Origin: Turritopsis dohrnii
Taxonomy: Eukaryota > Cnidaria > Hydrozoa > Anthoathecata > Oceaniidae
DNA length: 64,000 bases
NCBI GenBank assembly: GCA_027922465.2
Contig: BQMF02000330.1
Span: 62,001-126,000 of the forward strand
Reading direction: 5' to 3'
Of this stretch, positions 1 through 11,994 are shown one piece after another (positions within the stretch are counted from its first letter, which is position 1; every line of letters starts with the position of its first letter). The notes beneath the pieces are model-generated. The model saw only the letters and a list, made by a program, of their open reading frames with translations. It was not told where the DNA came from and did not search any database. A program made the position numbers and the translations under genes.

Positions 1-1660
1 ACTTATTTACCCAGGCATAGTCACGTAAACAACTTCTTAAATACAGAATTCATTTTTCTCTTAACTAACCCTGTCAACATCATCATAATTTAACCATTAG
101 GGAGATTCGTAAACTCGACGAGCCTGTTACACGAAAAAAATCAATTACTTGTGAGAATTAGTTTGAAACTGTTCTACTAAAACGGTCCTTCAGAGATTTA
201 AAGCCTTTTGTTGTATCAAAAGAAACATCATTACTTTGCACGCTTATTTGAAGTGTTGATGTGAAGTTTCTAATGACTTTGTAGGGAAAAATTCACGAAC
301 AACTCTACTAAGTTGTATATAATTCCCTACAAATCTATTGAAAAATAGGTTCGTGTAAACGAAACATGATTTTTCCGAATCCCGCTAATGTGCTTCATTT
401 CTTGAATAGTTTTTATACACTTTTTCTTTTTTGATAGATTAACAATATCATGTGATATGCTAGATCCATTGAACATTGGAGTTTAGCTTGCTTTCCAACA
501 AAACAAAATTCCCATTAGTTTGCGCAACATAATTTTCGAGTGTCTTTCTGTTACAATTATACGGGCGCTTTTATATTTCTTCTTCAAAAGTCAGTATTTT
601 TACTTCCAAAACCTACTGCGGGGTCTTAGTCTATTGAGAGATAGGCGCCTTAGTATGAGGTCAATTGTGAGAAAGCACATTGTTTCAGTGATGATAACTT
701 CATGTTTAAAACTGTTACCATGCCTACTGTAATCAATGAGGTAGGAGTTTTATACTGATTAAGTAAGAAATTTAGTAAGTAATCTAGATGTCTCAAAGTT
801 TATGTGGCAGAAAGTTGCTGAGGAATGTCGGCCTCTTTCTCCGTCATCATCATCGTTGTCCGAAGTCTTTACTTTAAGCCCGAAACGTTATTTTTAACCT
901 TTCCATTATTGACTAACAGTTTATCAAAACGAAATGATAGGTAAGGGCTCAGCGTACCTTTTTCTCACATATGCATTGCATACCTTTTTCCGTTATTTCT
1001 TTTTACAACTACATTTTAAGTAAAATTATTTCGTGAATTCGTGTAGAGTAATAAGTTTTCTTTCCAACGGTGTATAAAAGAGCATATTTACATAAATAAT
1101 CAGGAAGAAATTAGTCTGCGAAAACGATAAAAAATACGGACTTTTGTTTGCTTCTTAGAGCTGCAACTTTCAAAGAAAAAGTTTTTTTACATGGTTTTTG
1201 TTTGTGGCGATTCCTCGCAATTATTGGAAACAAAGCATGCCCGCAAATCTCAATTAATGGTTTTGTTCAGGAAAAAAACTGTTTTTTGTTTATTGCGCTA
1301 TTGTATAGTTGAAAACAATGTCGAATTTTGAGCCAATCAGGAATTTTTTCTCAAATCGCGGGCTCATTTTCGTTAACAGGCTCTCATCTACTGTTGTGCA
1401 AAGTTTTAAAGGAAATGAGCCACTTGCTGGCATTGAAGCTCATAGAACACTAACAATTTTTCATCACATAAACGACAATTTGACAGCCTTTAATAAATTC
1501 ACAAAGTGAGCTGCTAATTACTCAGCGACCGTTAAGGCGCTGAGTATTAAAATAGGCCGATTGTTTTTTTTTAGTCCGGTACTTATGAAAGGCTAGTGAA
1601 ATTAGACTTGTTTCCGCGCAATCACGTTTTGCACCATTTTGCTTTTGCATCAATGCGTTC

Positions 1661-1677
1661 AACCCTAACCCTAATCC
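1661..1677. repeat. short telomere-like CCCTAA run
   Basis: About two and a half units of CCCTAA, the complement of the animal telomere unit TTAGGG. It is too short to be a telomere and may be chance or a small interstitial repeat. Confidence 0.25.
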
Positions 1678-2673
1678 TTATGTGTCACTACTTTATAATA
1701 TACTTCCTAACGTCAGTATACTGAACTGTCTTCAGATTAATTTTAATTTACTTTCGGTAAGTTTTTGTCCAAACTGCATAAACTAAATGTGTTTATGTTA
1801 CTATATTATCATTTGTTTATTATTTTGCACAAGTTATATTAGTCGTAGAAGTCAGGCTAAAACTAACTGGATGTTAAGTGGTGATTGCTTCTTGCACATT
1901 GTTTGAAGTTGACTTCAGTTCGAACTGTTGTAATAACTTCTATTGTATTATTATGATATATTTGTTTTTCCTTTTTATGCATCAATATAAAAAAAGTCTC
2001 AAAAATAAATATAAGGTTAAGCTAGAGGTATAGCTATCACTCACAGTATTTAATACAGAAAGTACAAAAGTATTAAAACAAAGTTGCATCCCTTGTTGCT
2101 TTATTGCTTAACTTTTAAATATATATCTACAATAAAAATTGTATATATTTTAGAATAATAAAAAAACAGGTATAGTGCATGCGTGAATTAGTTTTTGAAC
2201 ACAAGTAACATTTAGAATGTTTACAATGTAAAATATGATAGTGAAATGGTTTCTATTTCAGTGGAAAACCGGAGGAAAACGAACAACAATTATATACCAG
2301 TGGAAGAAAGTATATATATTCTTGCGATAAAAATGTGTGCTGGAAAATGCAGGAGAAATTGCCGTATTTCTTTTTATAGTTATCAAATGTGGCTACAAAT
2401 GAAAATGCACTGAAGTTATTTAAAAATGGCTGGAAAAAGATGATGTTTATTTACATTGGTGAGAATGGTTTTTATTCTTTTTCGGTAGGAAAAGGTTTGA
2501 AAAGTTATAAGTATATATATAATATACGTAAGTAGAGTCAATGCAAACGTAAAAACACAGCTTAACGGATTTAGCACCTTAATTAGTCATTCTAGATACT
2601 AAATCAGCAAGAAGAAACAAGGAGAATGAGATTGATAACAAACACTGTAATTATAAACATCATCGGGGTGATG

Positions 2674-2712
2674 TTCCTCTTTCCGCTAACTATTTCCTCT
2701 TTCCGCTAACTA
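2674..2712. repeat. two-copy 19-bp tandem duplication
   Basis: A 19-bp sequence (TTCCTCTTTCCGCTAACTA) at 2674-2692 recurs at 2694-2712, separated by a single T. It is a recent local duplication with no evident function. Confidence 0.7.
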
Positions 2713-4179
2713 ATTTCAGGTTCATCAAAAGTGATGCAAATAACAAAATTTTATGGAATTTAGTGTTCATAGTAACAGTTTACTCTCAATTTAAGTGCTT
2801 TCCTCCTTTGCTTCTACAGATATAAGACAACCACAGGCTTAATAAAAATGCATGCCTTTACTGTTTACAAATCGCAGGCAGCCATATTTTTATGAGCGAA
2901 TTTTTTTTAGAAAACAATAGTGCCGTCTCGTCAAGTCAACTTTTGATCGCAAAAATCTAGACACGTGATGGGAATTGCCCTATTGTGAGCCTGCAGAGTA
3001 ATTATACGATAAACACAGACATCGTTAATTTGTTAAAAGCATGAACGACGAATGTAATTATCAACATGTATTGAATTACTTTTTACACTCGCAACATATA
3101 AAATCAATTGTTTCTATACTTGTGGTGGAGATTTTCAACATGCGGAGGATACACGCTAGAATGATCCTACAGAATTCAAGTTGCAATTGCTAAAAAGCGT
3201 TAACGCAATAAAAAATTTTTAATGACAATGGGTCCTTTGGGTGAAAAGGTCTACGAAACAAGTTTCACGTTGTCTTGAACGATAAATCTATGGGTGATAT
3301 TATCAACGTGAGATTTCACGCTAATTGAATGTCTGTAAAAAAATTTAACTGTTTGAATAATCAAGCTGAAATCAGTGCTATCAAGAACAAATTTTGTTGC
3401 TATAGCGGAGAAAGGACACGTGGTTACAGAATTACCTTGCTGTAAATTTTAGATGATTTGCTCGCGTATACGTTATATACAAGAAAACTGTTTGTGTGGA
3501 TAAAATCTCAGATGTTGGTAGCATTCAAGACAGCAGAGGAATAACAAAGAATCGATATGCTTCGTTATTTATGACACTGAATTTTGAAGCATTTATTTTT
3601 CGAGGAAGCCATTTTTAATATTATTTTCACAAAGATCGCGACCCGGTGTTAGATTTTACTCTGTTAATCAGTAAGTATCTGGCAATTCACTTTGAAACTT
3701 TCCATAACGATGACTGGATGAATATACTTTTAGATAATAATTAGTTTGGTTTGATTTGTTGTCTTTAAATGAAGGAAATAAACCATCGGACTCAAAGTTA
3801 GCGGCAAGCGGCACATAGCGGTAAGGGGAGCAGGCACTCTACATGAGTCAAATGGATTGAATCATTTACGATGCATGTGCTACAAGCAGTTACTGATTTG
3901 TTTTGGTAACAAAATTGCTGTTATTTAGCAAAAAAGATGTGTTTTTTTCATTTTATTTATTTCAAAATGGTTCCACAGTTACAGTTACGAAATGTATTGT
4001 GGAAAAATAAGAAAGGTGACTAGCTGTCTTAAGAACAAAATGCAAGCTCTCATATGCTATTTCTGCACCCATGTCTATCTTTTTGTTAAATTTTTCCAGT
4101 TATAAAATTTCATTTAGTATATAGAATGATGATGTTTGGTGGTTTGTATGTACTGTCTGCCAGCTATTATGTGTTTGTT

Positions 4180-5060
4180 TTAGTTGTTTTTGCTTGCTTT
4201 TGGTACGATTAGCTGTTCTTCACTGGTTATGCATTGAAATCTTTTTCTTTTAGGTCAGAAAATAAAAAGTGTATTATGCCATTAAAGAAATGAAACAGGT
4301 GGTTAAATATTGAGGGTTAGTAAATTGAAGAATTTTGTATTTCGGAAATTCATTATATAATAATTATTCATTAGTTATTACTGTCCAATGCAACTGTGCT
4401 ACAAAAAAAGCATTGCTGGATGGATTTGTCTTTAGTTCATATTTTTCATGTTTGCGCATTATTGTATTTGGTGTGATTTTCATATGTAAATGTTGTTGCA
4501 ATTATTTTTATTATTTTTATGTTTGGTTGTGTATGTATCCCAGAGGTTAAAAGTCAGTTTATAAAACCTTTATTCAGTGCAGCCCTAGTATTGAGTGAAC
4601 CCGTATTAACTTACCGCTAGGATTATGTTATGAACTTTTCAATCTATTGCTATTACAAATTCTTTTATTAAAATTGTGCTTTTAATTATTACTTTTAGGA
4701 TAATGTGTCCTTGGATTTTCTTTTTGTCTTATTGTCATGGTATGATTAGGATTTCTGCTTCATTATACAGTTGAAATCTTTTTTCTTTTAGGTAAGATAA
4801 ATAACAAAAAAATGATATCAATCATTAAAGAAATAAAACTCATGGTTTTAAATCATGATATTTGTTGTTTGGAGAAGAACAGATTATAAACTTATTTCAC
4901 CAATTCATTTATGATTGCTGTTTATTGTAACTTTGGAATAACAGAAACAGAGTTGAAGGTATCGATCGATTGTTTTTAGTTCATATTTTGTAATCGGTTA
5001 AAAGGAGCTAATATTATGCATTTGATGTTTCAATTTTTTTATAATGTTGATGTTTGGTTC
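4180..5060 (+). repeat. diverged tandem segmental duplication
   Basis: The segment around 4180-4490 is similar in order to the segment around 4735-5060. Both contain a pyrimidine run ending in TTTTAGGT, then an A-rich part with CATTAAAGAAAT, then TTTAGTTCATATTTT. Spacing is about 550 bp and the copies differ by many substitutions. The shared TTTTAG resembles a 3' splice site, so a duplicated exon or UTR is possible, but no coding frame is conserved between the copies. Confidence 0.45.
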
Positions 5061-5143
5061 TTTTTTTTAAAAGGATTTATTTTTTTTTTATTTTTTCCCA
5101 ACTGATATATTTAAAGGATTAGAAATCACATTTTCATTATCAT

Positions 5144-5656
5144 TTAATATAGTGAATTCACTTTTTCTCTAATGACCACAAAACTGCAACCATAAGTTCT
5201 AAGAACTTTTTTCGACACAAAATGTTTATCTTTACTTATTTTTCTTTGTTTATTGATTTTTTTCTTAGAATTGGTGTCTCTTGTTCGTGATGTCGCCAGT
5301 AAAAAGAACTGAAATAGATCCCAACTTGCAACTTGAAGATTGAAGTAAGCCACACCATCTGCCATGTGCCAGAAAGAGGATCCATTCCAACAAATGCATT
5401 CAAGCATAAATGTATCATAGAATATGTGGAGATTAACGTGAACAGTAAACTTGAAAATGCCAAATTTGTCTATAAAACAATCAGGCGTGACAAAGTTATC
5501 TTCATGATTCAACCACATTAAAGAAGTGCATACTAAAGGTATAATGAATGCCGATATCAAAGAATATCGAAGTAGTTTATACATTACAACTTCAGCAAGT
5601 ATGTCAATCCAGTCAGCAACTGACATTAGAAAGAACATGGATATTAAGTTGTTCAA
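5144..5656 (-). CDS. hypothetical 170-aa reading frame, two hydrophobic segments
   Basis: The frame encodes 170 residues with an ATG start. Residues about 5-20 and 30-48 are hydrophobic and could be membrane segments. The C-terminal 45 residues are rich in Lys, Arg and Ser. I do not recognise the family. The hydrophobic pair with an Asp-Trp-Ile-Asp motif between residues 14 and 20 is weakly reminiscent of the first helices of XK-related scramblases, which is speculation. The frame stands alone, without a promoter, splice signal or neighbour supporting it, so it may be non-coding chance. Confidence 0.2.
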   Translation of the reverse strand: MNNLISMFFLMSVADWIDILAEVVMYKLLRYSLISAFIIPLVCTSLMWLNHEDNFVTPDCFIDKFGIFKFTVHVNLHIFYDTFMLECICWNGSSFWHMADGVAYFNLQVASWDLFQFFLLATSRTRDTNSKKKINKQRKISKDKHFVSKKVLRTYGCSFVVIREKVNSLY

Positions 5657-6560
5657 AAATGAGGTACTCAGGTTTCTAGACTACAACTATTGACAACATT
5701 CAAATAGTTGGTTTATGTAGGTGATGCAACTTACACCTCCAGCTGGGAACTGAAAAACCACAAGTTTTTTTCAAACTAATGTTGCAACGGTGCTACTTTT
5801 CATTAATCTGGTGAAAACATATATTGATCTGAAAGATTTACTAAATTCAATTGATATGGATGATTTAGTCGAAGCAATTTTATGAGACGATAAATCCAAT
5901 GAGGAATTCATTTTGATCAAAGTATTTCCTAAATTTCAATTTTGTGTTGATAAATTGCCAACCCTAATAATCATAACTATTATGTATATGTTTAAACTTT
6001 ATCTGTTGAAACGAATGTAAATGTATTACGAGGTATAGTAGAACGTTTTTGTACGGGCTTCACGTAAAGCTGATTATTGAATTTTTTAGTCATCTGAGCC
6101 ATTTTTGTGTTTGTTTCATTGTGTCTAAATTTTGTTGCGCTTAATTAGTGTAACTAACGTTAAAACGTTGCCTTGTGCAATTAAATGTACTTTCAGTTAA
6201 TATCAGTTCAGTTCCTTTATTATTTTTTAAAATTTTTTTTAAATAACAAGCTAAAATTTATTTTAAATCATTAAAAATCATTAAAAAATTTTAAATAGTT
6301 CCTTTATTCCCTCGTTGGTTATCTAACTTTAGAAAAAAATTTGGGTTGCTCCAATTTTCGCTCCATTTCTTTGTTATGTTTGTTAGAAAAAGCATCTGCA
6401 TTTGTCAGCCTTTTAGTTGTATTTCAATATAGTATATATTTATTTTTGGAGAAGAAATTATCCGTTTTGAATCATGAATTGTTTCTGTTAACATCTAAAA
6501 ATTTCCATCTTTCAGCTTACTTCATCTTTGTATATGATGCTTTTATACGGTGGCCCACAA
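5657..6560. other. no gene seen
   Basis: AT-rich sequence with several A/T homopolymer runs around 6215-6300. No coding frame or RNA gene is supported. Confidence 0.5.
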
Positions 6561-6564
6561 CTGC

Positions 6565-6690
6565 CACGTCAAAAAAAAAAAGCCACGCCAAAAGAAAAAG
6601 TCACGCCAAATAGAACAACAAACTCACGCCAAAAGAAAATGTCACGCTAAATAGAACAAATTATTCACGCCAAAAGAAAAAGTTTAGTTA
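6565..6690. repeat. minisatellite with unit TCACGCCAAAAGAAAAAG
   Basis: An 18-bp unit (TCACGCCAAAAGAAAAAG and variants) alternates with a variant containing CAAATAGAACAA, giving a higher-order period near 50 bp. About six partial copies are present. It lies just upstream of the integrase-type fragment at 6774. Confidence 0.75.
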
Positions 6691-6773
6691 GCAATTATAA
6701 GAATCAGATACAAAGAATAAAAAAAACCAAAAAAAATGAATGTTCGGCAATATGTAAGTAGGCAGGTTCAGTT

Positions 6774-7052
6774 ATGGCATCCTCAGACTCTGAACCTGAT
6801 GACATTGTCAACGAAGAGGAAGTAATAAAGTACTACTTTGACAGAGGCTTCAGCTATGAAGAGGTTTTAGTATTTCTCAAGAGGTACCATGGTGTTGATG
6901 TCAGCTATCGAACGCTACTGCGACGATTAAGCAAGTACGGTTTGAAGAGACGACACCGTGACACTTTCTTCGAATTGGATGCAACACACGATGCAGTAAA
7001 GCAAAGGATAAGAGCATTGATCAATGGTTACGCTGAATATTCCGAAACCTAA
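6774..7052 (+). pseudogene. N-terminal helix-turn-helix piece of an integrase-core protein
   Basis: The frame encodes 92 residues starting with an acidic Met-Ala-Ser-Ser-Asp leader. Residues about 18-57 read as a helical domain, with Tyr-Phe-Asp-Arg-Gly-Phe-Ser-Tyr followed by Arg-Thr-Leu-Leu-Arg-Arg-Leu and Gly-Leu-Lys-Arg-Arg. This arrangement is typical of the N-terminal DNA-binding part of animal integrase-core proteins (Ginger/IS481-like, widespread in cnidarians and fish). In those proteins a DDE integrase domain follows. Here the frame ends after about 20 more residues and no integrase core is visible downstream, so this is a truncated copy or a first exon whose partner is missing. The family assignment is from memory of the motif. 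Confidence 0.45.
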
Positions 7053-7947
7053 GACATGGGAAGATGCGCTATCACTTTATGAGAAGCTCATGTCTCTCTC
7101 TTAGTGAATAAGCAACCTACCAAGATGAACTACAACTTCTCCTAAAAATACAATTGCTATTTTAGAGGAAGGAACATAAGTACTCGATCCAAGGTGTTGG
7201 TTGGCTTATCGACGCTTTTTTTTATAGAAAGAGACAAAAGGCTCTGGGTATAATTATGTAGAAAGGAAGGCAGAAAAAAAAGAAAGCAAACAATTCAGCG
7301 TAACAGAAATAGTTGTTGTCTTCAGAACAAAATATAAATACATTTTTGGCAATAGGAAACTACGATACAAATTTTTCAGTTAATTGCTATTTTCCTATGA
7401 AACATCGAAATAAAAAAGATCTCTCTGACGTCAGCATTCATTAAGAAAAGCGTTTTTTGAATTTTTGATAAAGTAAAACACTGCCAAAATGAACAGAAGA
7501 AACTATGCTAAAAAACCATGCATACGGTATAACCGCAGCCTCAGCAATGTACTGCAACAAAATTAAGTAAAGCTAAAATGCATACATCTAAGTATGATTG
7601 TACATCCAAGCATATATATCTAAATAAATAATCATGTAAAATAGTGTAGCTTTTAAATATAAAATTGTGTAAATAAGAACAGAAAATGCTCATACATTGG
7701 TTTTAGGGAAGAAATTTTTTTGAAGAATATAAATTTTGAGGATTGTACAGGGCAAAATCTACAACATAAAATAGTGACAGTGCCATACTAATTTTTTCCT
7801 GCAAAAATTTCTTTCTTATCAAAATGGTATCTTATCAGAAAACAAAAAGGAATAGATTTCTACACAGTACAGCAAGTAAAAAAGTCATGTCTGTGTTTAT
7901 CCAAATGACAACATGGAAACAAGCAAATAAAATATAATATAATCAAA
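7053..7947. other. no gene seen
   Basis: AT-rich sequence between the integrase-type fragment and the 3' end of the HECT-type gene. Part of it may be 3' untranslated sequence of the minus-strand cassette. No motif stands out. Confidence 0.4.
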
Positions 7948-9720
7948 CTAACAATGAAAATACGTTATAACAGGAAATACTTCACTGGATACCAAAAGCT
8001 TGCCTTTACAAAAGGCAAGCATAAAACAATGTTTAAAGTGCTCAAAAGACTTCATGTGAGTACACGGCAAAACTATTTCCCTCGAGCAAGCATGTACAAC
8101 TGGAAAACATATGGTATGCTTAGGATTATCATCCATACAGTCATGCTTAAAGCTGACCATAATTTCTACGTCATTTTGGCACAATGGCTTATGACTTTGG
8201 CCTGTTAACCACTTCATAACTCTAGCTGGAGTTAATTGAGCTATGGCTTCTTTCTCGCATTCCTCTGGATTAGTTTCATCACAATGGTAAGCCAAGGCTT
8301 CACTTGAAGCACAAACATTTTCATCTTCAAGCATCATTAAGAAATCTTGAAAGTGATCCATAATGAGTTCTTCGGTGATTCGCTTTGAGGAAGATTCTGA
8401 TGAAAAAAGAGATTTGAGAAGCGAAAACACATAGTTAGCATCAACCAACCCACTGTTGTCTTGAACTTTCGTGAGTAACTGTTTGTGAGTTTGTAAGAAG
8501 TCCTTAACTCCAAACAGCTCTAATTTACGTAAAAATTCTTTTAGGTAAGATAATCTGCGTGATGTAATCCCTATCATGACAGTGCCGAGAATTGTGTTCA
8601 CATTTTCCTTGCTTATCACACCCGTATAGCCATTTTCAATGATTACATCCGCTACTTGCACTGGATCTTCTCGTATCTTTTCAAAGATATCCAAATCAGC
8701 TGGCACAAAGTGTGTGTCAAGTTCTAATTTCCTTAAATCTATGTCAGGTTGCAGCATTTAGTGGAACATGTTTGGATGAAAAAAGCAGGGAGGTGGTCCA
8801 CCATGGACTAATGATGCTGCTGCTATTTGGCCTGAGGAGAAGTAGTTACTGTTTTGTACATCTGACATAGAGTCTCTGGGTACTCCATTCTTAAACATAT
8901 AATTTCTTAAGTCTGCAATGACATCAGTCAGAAATTCTTTGTGCATTGCACCGACATCAATACCACTTTCCCTTCTAAAAATGCACTGTTAATTTACTTT
9001 GAGGATTTTTCTTACGAGTTTCTCTTTTCCACAGTGTCAAATGGCGATCAAGAGATGCACCCCTTCTTACAACTATGAACAACTGCTTATCTTTTATCAT
9101 GTTCTTTTTCAAATGAACAAGTAGCTCTGGTAATGTTGAAAAAACATGTTTTTCTGGTTGTACCAGTTCAGCTTCATTATTTATAGCATTTTGTAAGTTT
9201 CTTGCAAATGTCTCATCCGCAAGTTCTGTCTTTCTCTTTTTGCAAGGAGTGGAAAAATCTTCCTTTTCCAAAACTGTTGTTGGATCAAAAAAATGTTCAT
9301 CATCAAAAAGATTGTGGAAGTAGTCATCCAGTGGCAGCTCTTCATTGAATGGACTACTTTCAATTTTTTTCCATGCCATCTTCTCATTGTCTGATAGTAG
9401 ATACAATGTAATATTTTTGTATTCTTTGCCAATTTCTTCTTTGTATCTTTTTATGGTAAATTCCTCACAAGTACCAGGGATACACAGAGCCTCCTCGCCA
9501 CTTTCAAATGTCAAGCTGTAACTCAGCTCCTCCGATACAATATTTTTATAAAAGTCAGCAAATCTTTTAACAGCATTAGCTCGAATCACTTCACAATTTG
9601 CTCCACTTGAAACCCTCAAAGTTATACGTTTTCCTCTTAATGGTTTTATTGATCCGGCTTTGTCATTCCATGCCAACATCCCAATATTGATAGCCACAGG
9701 AACATCTGATTTCTTCGGTT
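7948..9720 (-). pseudogene. HECT-type E3 ubiquitin ligase (G2E3-like), lightly broken
   Basis: Three consecutive minus-strand segments form one protein. 9697-8978 gives an N-terminal part beginning around Ala-Ile-Asn-Ile-Gly-Met-Leu, a pattern found in animal G2E3-like proteins. 8946-8761 contains Gly-Gly-Pro-Pro-Pro-Cys-Phe, a typical HECT N-lobe segment. 8757-7948 ends in a HECT C-lobe with His-Ala-Cys-Ser-Arg-Glu followed by Leu-Pro; this Cys (residue 224 of the last segment) is the expected ubiquitin-accepting cysteine. Two lesions separate the parts: a one-base frameshift in a T run near 8978, and an in-frame TAA at 8758-8760. The upstream end overlaps the tyrosine-recombinase frame in a different phase. 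HECT ligases pass ubiquitin from E2 to substrate. The lesions could be decay, or a sequencing error for the homopolymer one. Confidence 0.65.
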
Positions 9721-11229
9721 CACTCCATTACTGTCGAATTCGTTAGAAGTTGATACTTTAGAATGGTCGTTAAAGTGATGGCTACTTGTATATTCTTTGT
9801 CCACGGCTACGAGCTTTTCCATACACTGTTGACCCTGACGGGCTACCTCGGCTGATTGAAGTTTTTGATAATGTATTCTAGCTACGTGTGATGTATGCTT
9901 TTGATCACGTGATAAAGCCGCTTGCTCACGTTCGTTCAGTTTGCCCATGCTTTCCGTTTCGATAATCTGTCTGTATCGTGTCGGATTTATATACTTTCCA
10001 ATAGCCTGGTAAACAATTCTTCCGAAAATATCACTTAACTGTTTCAGCTGGGTTCCGTTCTTTGTTACCAAAACGTAATCGCAAATAGGACTTAGTCTAG
10101 TCCGAAAACAAGCTATGTACCCATTCAAAATATCAACAACTCTTTTCTAAATAATGAGAGTATCAAATCCATATTCATAATTTGTTTTGAATCTTGTTTG
10201 ATCGATAACACCGCCTTCACTTCCAACGCCACGTACCATTGCAACAGTCAAATACTGATATGTCATTGGTCGACTTGCTTTCACCATAAGAAACAGTACA
10301 GCTACAACAAACGAAGTGCTGAAAGACAAATCGTGCGCTGGAATGATGGCAGTCGAATCACTAGCGTTAATCAATATCTGTGAAAATTTGTTGGCATGAA
10401 AAGGAATAACATTTTGTAAATCTTCTAGACTAGCCCAACAATTGATAGTTTCAAGGTATTCCTTGCTCAGTACTGTACTCCATTCAATCCTCATTTGCTT
10501 TGCTAAGCACTTTTTTACCCTGTCTAAGTAAATTTCAGCTGCAATGAATACAGGTATATTCTCGCTTTTAATTGCATTACTCCTTCTGAAGTCAAGCGTG
10601 TGAGAAATGGCGTTCATGTAGCCAATAATTCCAGAATGACCAAGTTTCCAAGTGTCCTTAAAGTAATCCACAAAGTCAGAAAGCATTGTAATCGATCCAA
10701 CGCAATAGTCTATAACACATCCTGGTACGTCCCAGAGAATAGATACGTCATCGCAACAGAATTTCGCATACTTTAATAGTTTGGCTGTTATTTGTTCCGC
10801 TTGACACAAACTTTTACCTCCTCCACCTGGACTTTGCAGCCATTTTGAAAATAGTTTTCCAACAGTACATGTTTTAACAAACATCGGCATTGAAGAAGTG
10901 CAGCCTCGTTTTCGTTTACTTTGAGTGGATACTCGTGTTGCAAATTCAGGAAATATAGTGGTAACGTCAGGTTTCTCGTCAAAAATGTAAAACCAACCAT
11001 GCTTTGTATAAACGTGTTTTCTACAACCTCTTTGCGTTTTAAAGCCTTCGCTTTCGCATGACTTCACAGGACATATGTATACTTTATTGCTAGTAATTTT
11101 TAAGGACAACCTTTTCGGTTTCCTTTCATTTCCAACAGCTTTTTGCCACATCTTCTTTGATAAAATGCGTCTTTTCAACATCTCTGTCACGTAGTGAATC
11201 AGAAAATCAAGACGATCCCTTTTATGCAA
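9646..11229 (-). pseudogene. tyrosine-recombinase-like protein with C2H2 finger (Crypton-type)
   Basis: An ATG at 11229 opens a 360-residue frame that stops at an in-frame TAG (10147-10149) and continues in the same frame to 9646. Residues 53-77 carry a C2H2 arrangement (Cys53, Cys58, His72, His77). Residues about 130-300 are a helical core-binding-like region with Ser-Pro-Gly-Gly-Gly-Gly at 133-138. Residue Arg320, in Ser-Arg-Pro-Met-Thr, fits the first catalytic Arg of tyrosine recombinases. After the TAG, Asn-Pro-Thr-Arg-Tyr-Arg fits the HxxR box with its His replaced by Asn. Further on come Lys-His-Thr-Ser and His-Tyr-Gln, fitting the last His and the Tyr nucleophile. Such enzymes cut and rejoin DNA in Crypton-type transposons. 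The TAG and the His-to-Asn change argue that this copy is inactive. It is followed directly by the HECT-type gene on the same strand. Confidence 0.6.
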
Positions 11230-11754
11230 ATGTTTTAATTAGGAAACGTGTGAATTTCGACCAATCAAAAAGCTGGTTTTTTATTGCAAACTTGCGGAAA
11301 CTGACAGACCGAATTAAAGTGGTCAGCAGAAAGTGTTTAGGGTTTTCCACTTGTGTTCCGTATTATGCACAACTGCATGATTTTTATAATGATTACACAA
11401 ATAGGAACATTCTCTTTCACATATAACGGAACAAAGCCTTCCGTACAAATACATTGCAAGTTAGCAGAATACAGAACAACATAGACCTTTTAGGATATTA
11501 AACATCGGTCTTGCAAAGACTTTTCTGTTCTATAAAACATCGTGCATCTGAAAAAAACTTTAAAGGTCCCAAGATTGCCTCAGAAATTGTTCCTTTTATA
11601 ACAAAAGGAACTAACGAAATAGGAACACGTGCAAATGTTAAAAATGTTTATGCTCCATTGCTTTGCGAATTTACTAATACAGTGTGTCTCAAAATGTTAG
11701 CTTCAGTAACTTTATTCTCAATTTTCTAAAAAATGAATAATGGTATAATAATGA

Positions 11755-11887
11755 AATATATACCATTAGAAAGCTGAGTTTCTTGGCTTTCTATTGATGT
11801 GGTACCCATTAACTGGTTTTTTATATTTAGCTTATAATCCAAGAAAAAAACAAGTGTTTTAATCTAAAAATTTTTAACGATCAATTA
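11755..11887. repeat. left long inverted repeat of the mariner
   Basis: Matches the reverse complement of 13273-13405 with only a few mismatches. It starts ATATATACCATT and includes TTCTTGGCTTTCTATTGATG. Confidence 0.9.
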
Positions 11888-11994
11888 AAACTCAGTTAAC
11901 AATAAAAATATTAAACAACAAAAGTTATAACACAAGTGAAAAATTATCATTACAATAAAAACGTTTAAAAAAATAACAATAAGAAAGTTGTACT

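Larger units (their letters stand above)
1..5143. other. gene-poor AT-rich stretch
   Basis: No supportable gene is seen. Open frames here are short, lack recognisable motifs, and follow local T or A richness. The stretch holds a short telomere-like run, a small tandem duplication and a diverged longer tandem duplication, listed separately. Unrecognised small exons cannot be excluded without transcript data. Confidence 0.5.

Noticed and set aside
1661..1677. Chromosome end
   Set aside because: Fewer than three telomere-type units, surrounded by ordinary sequence.
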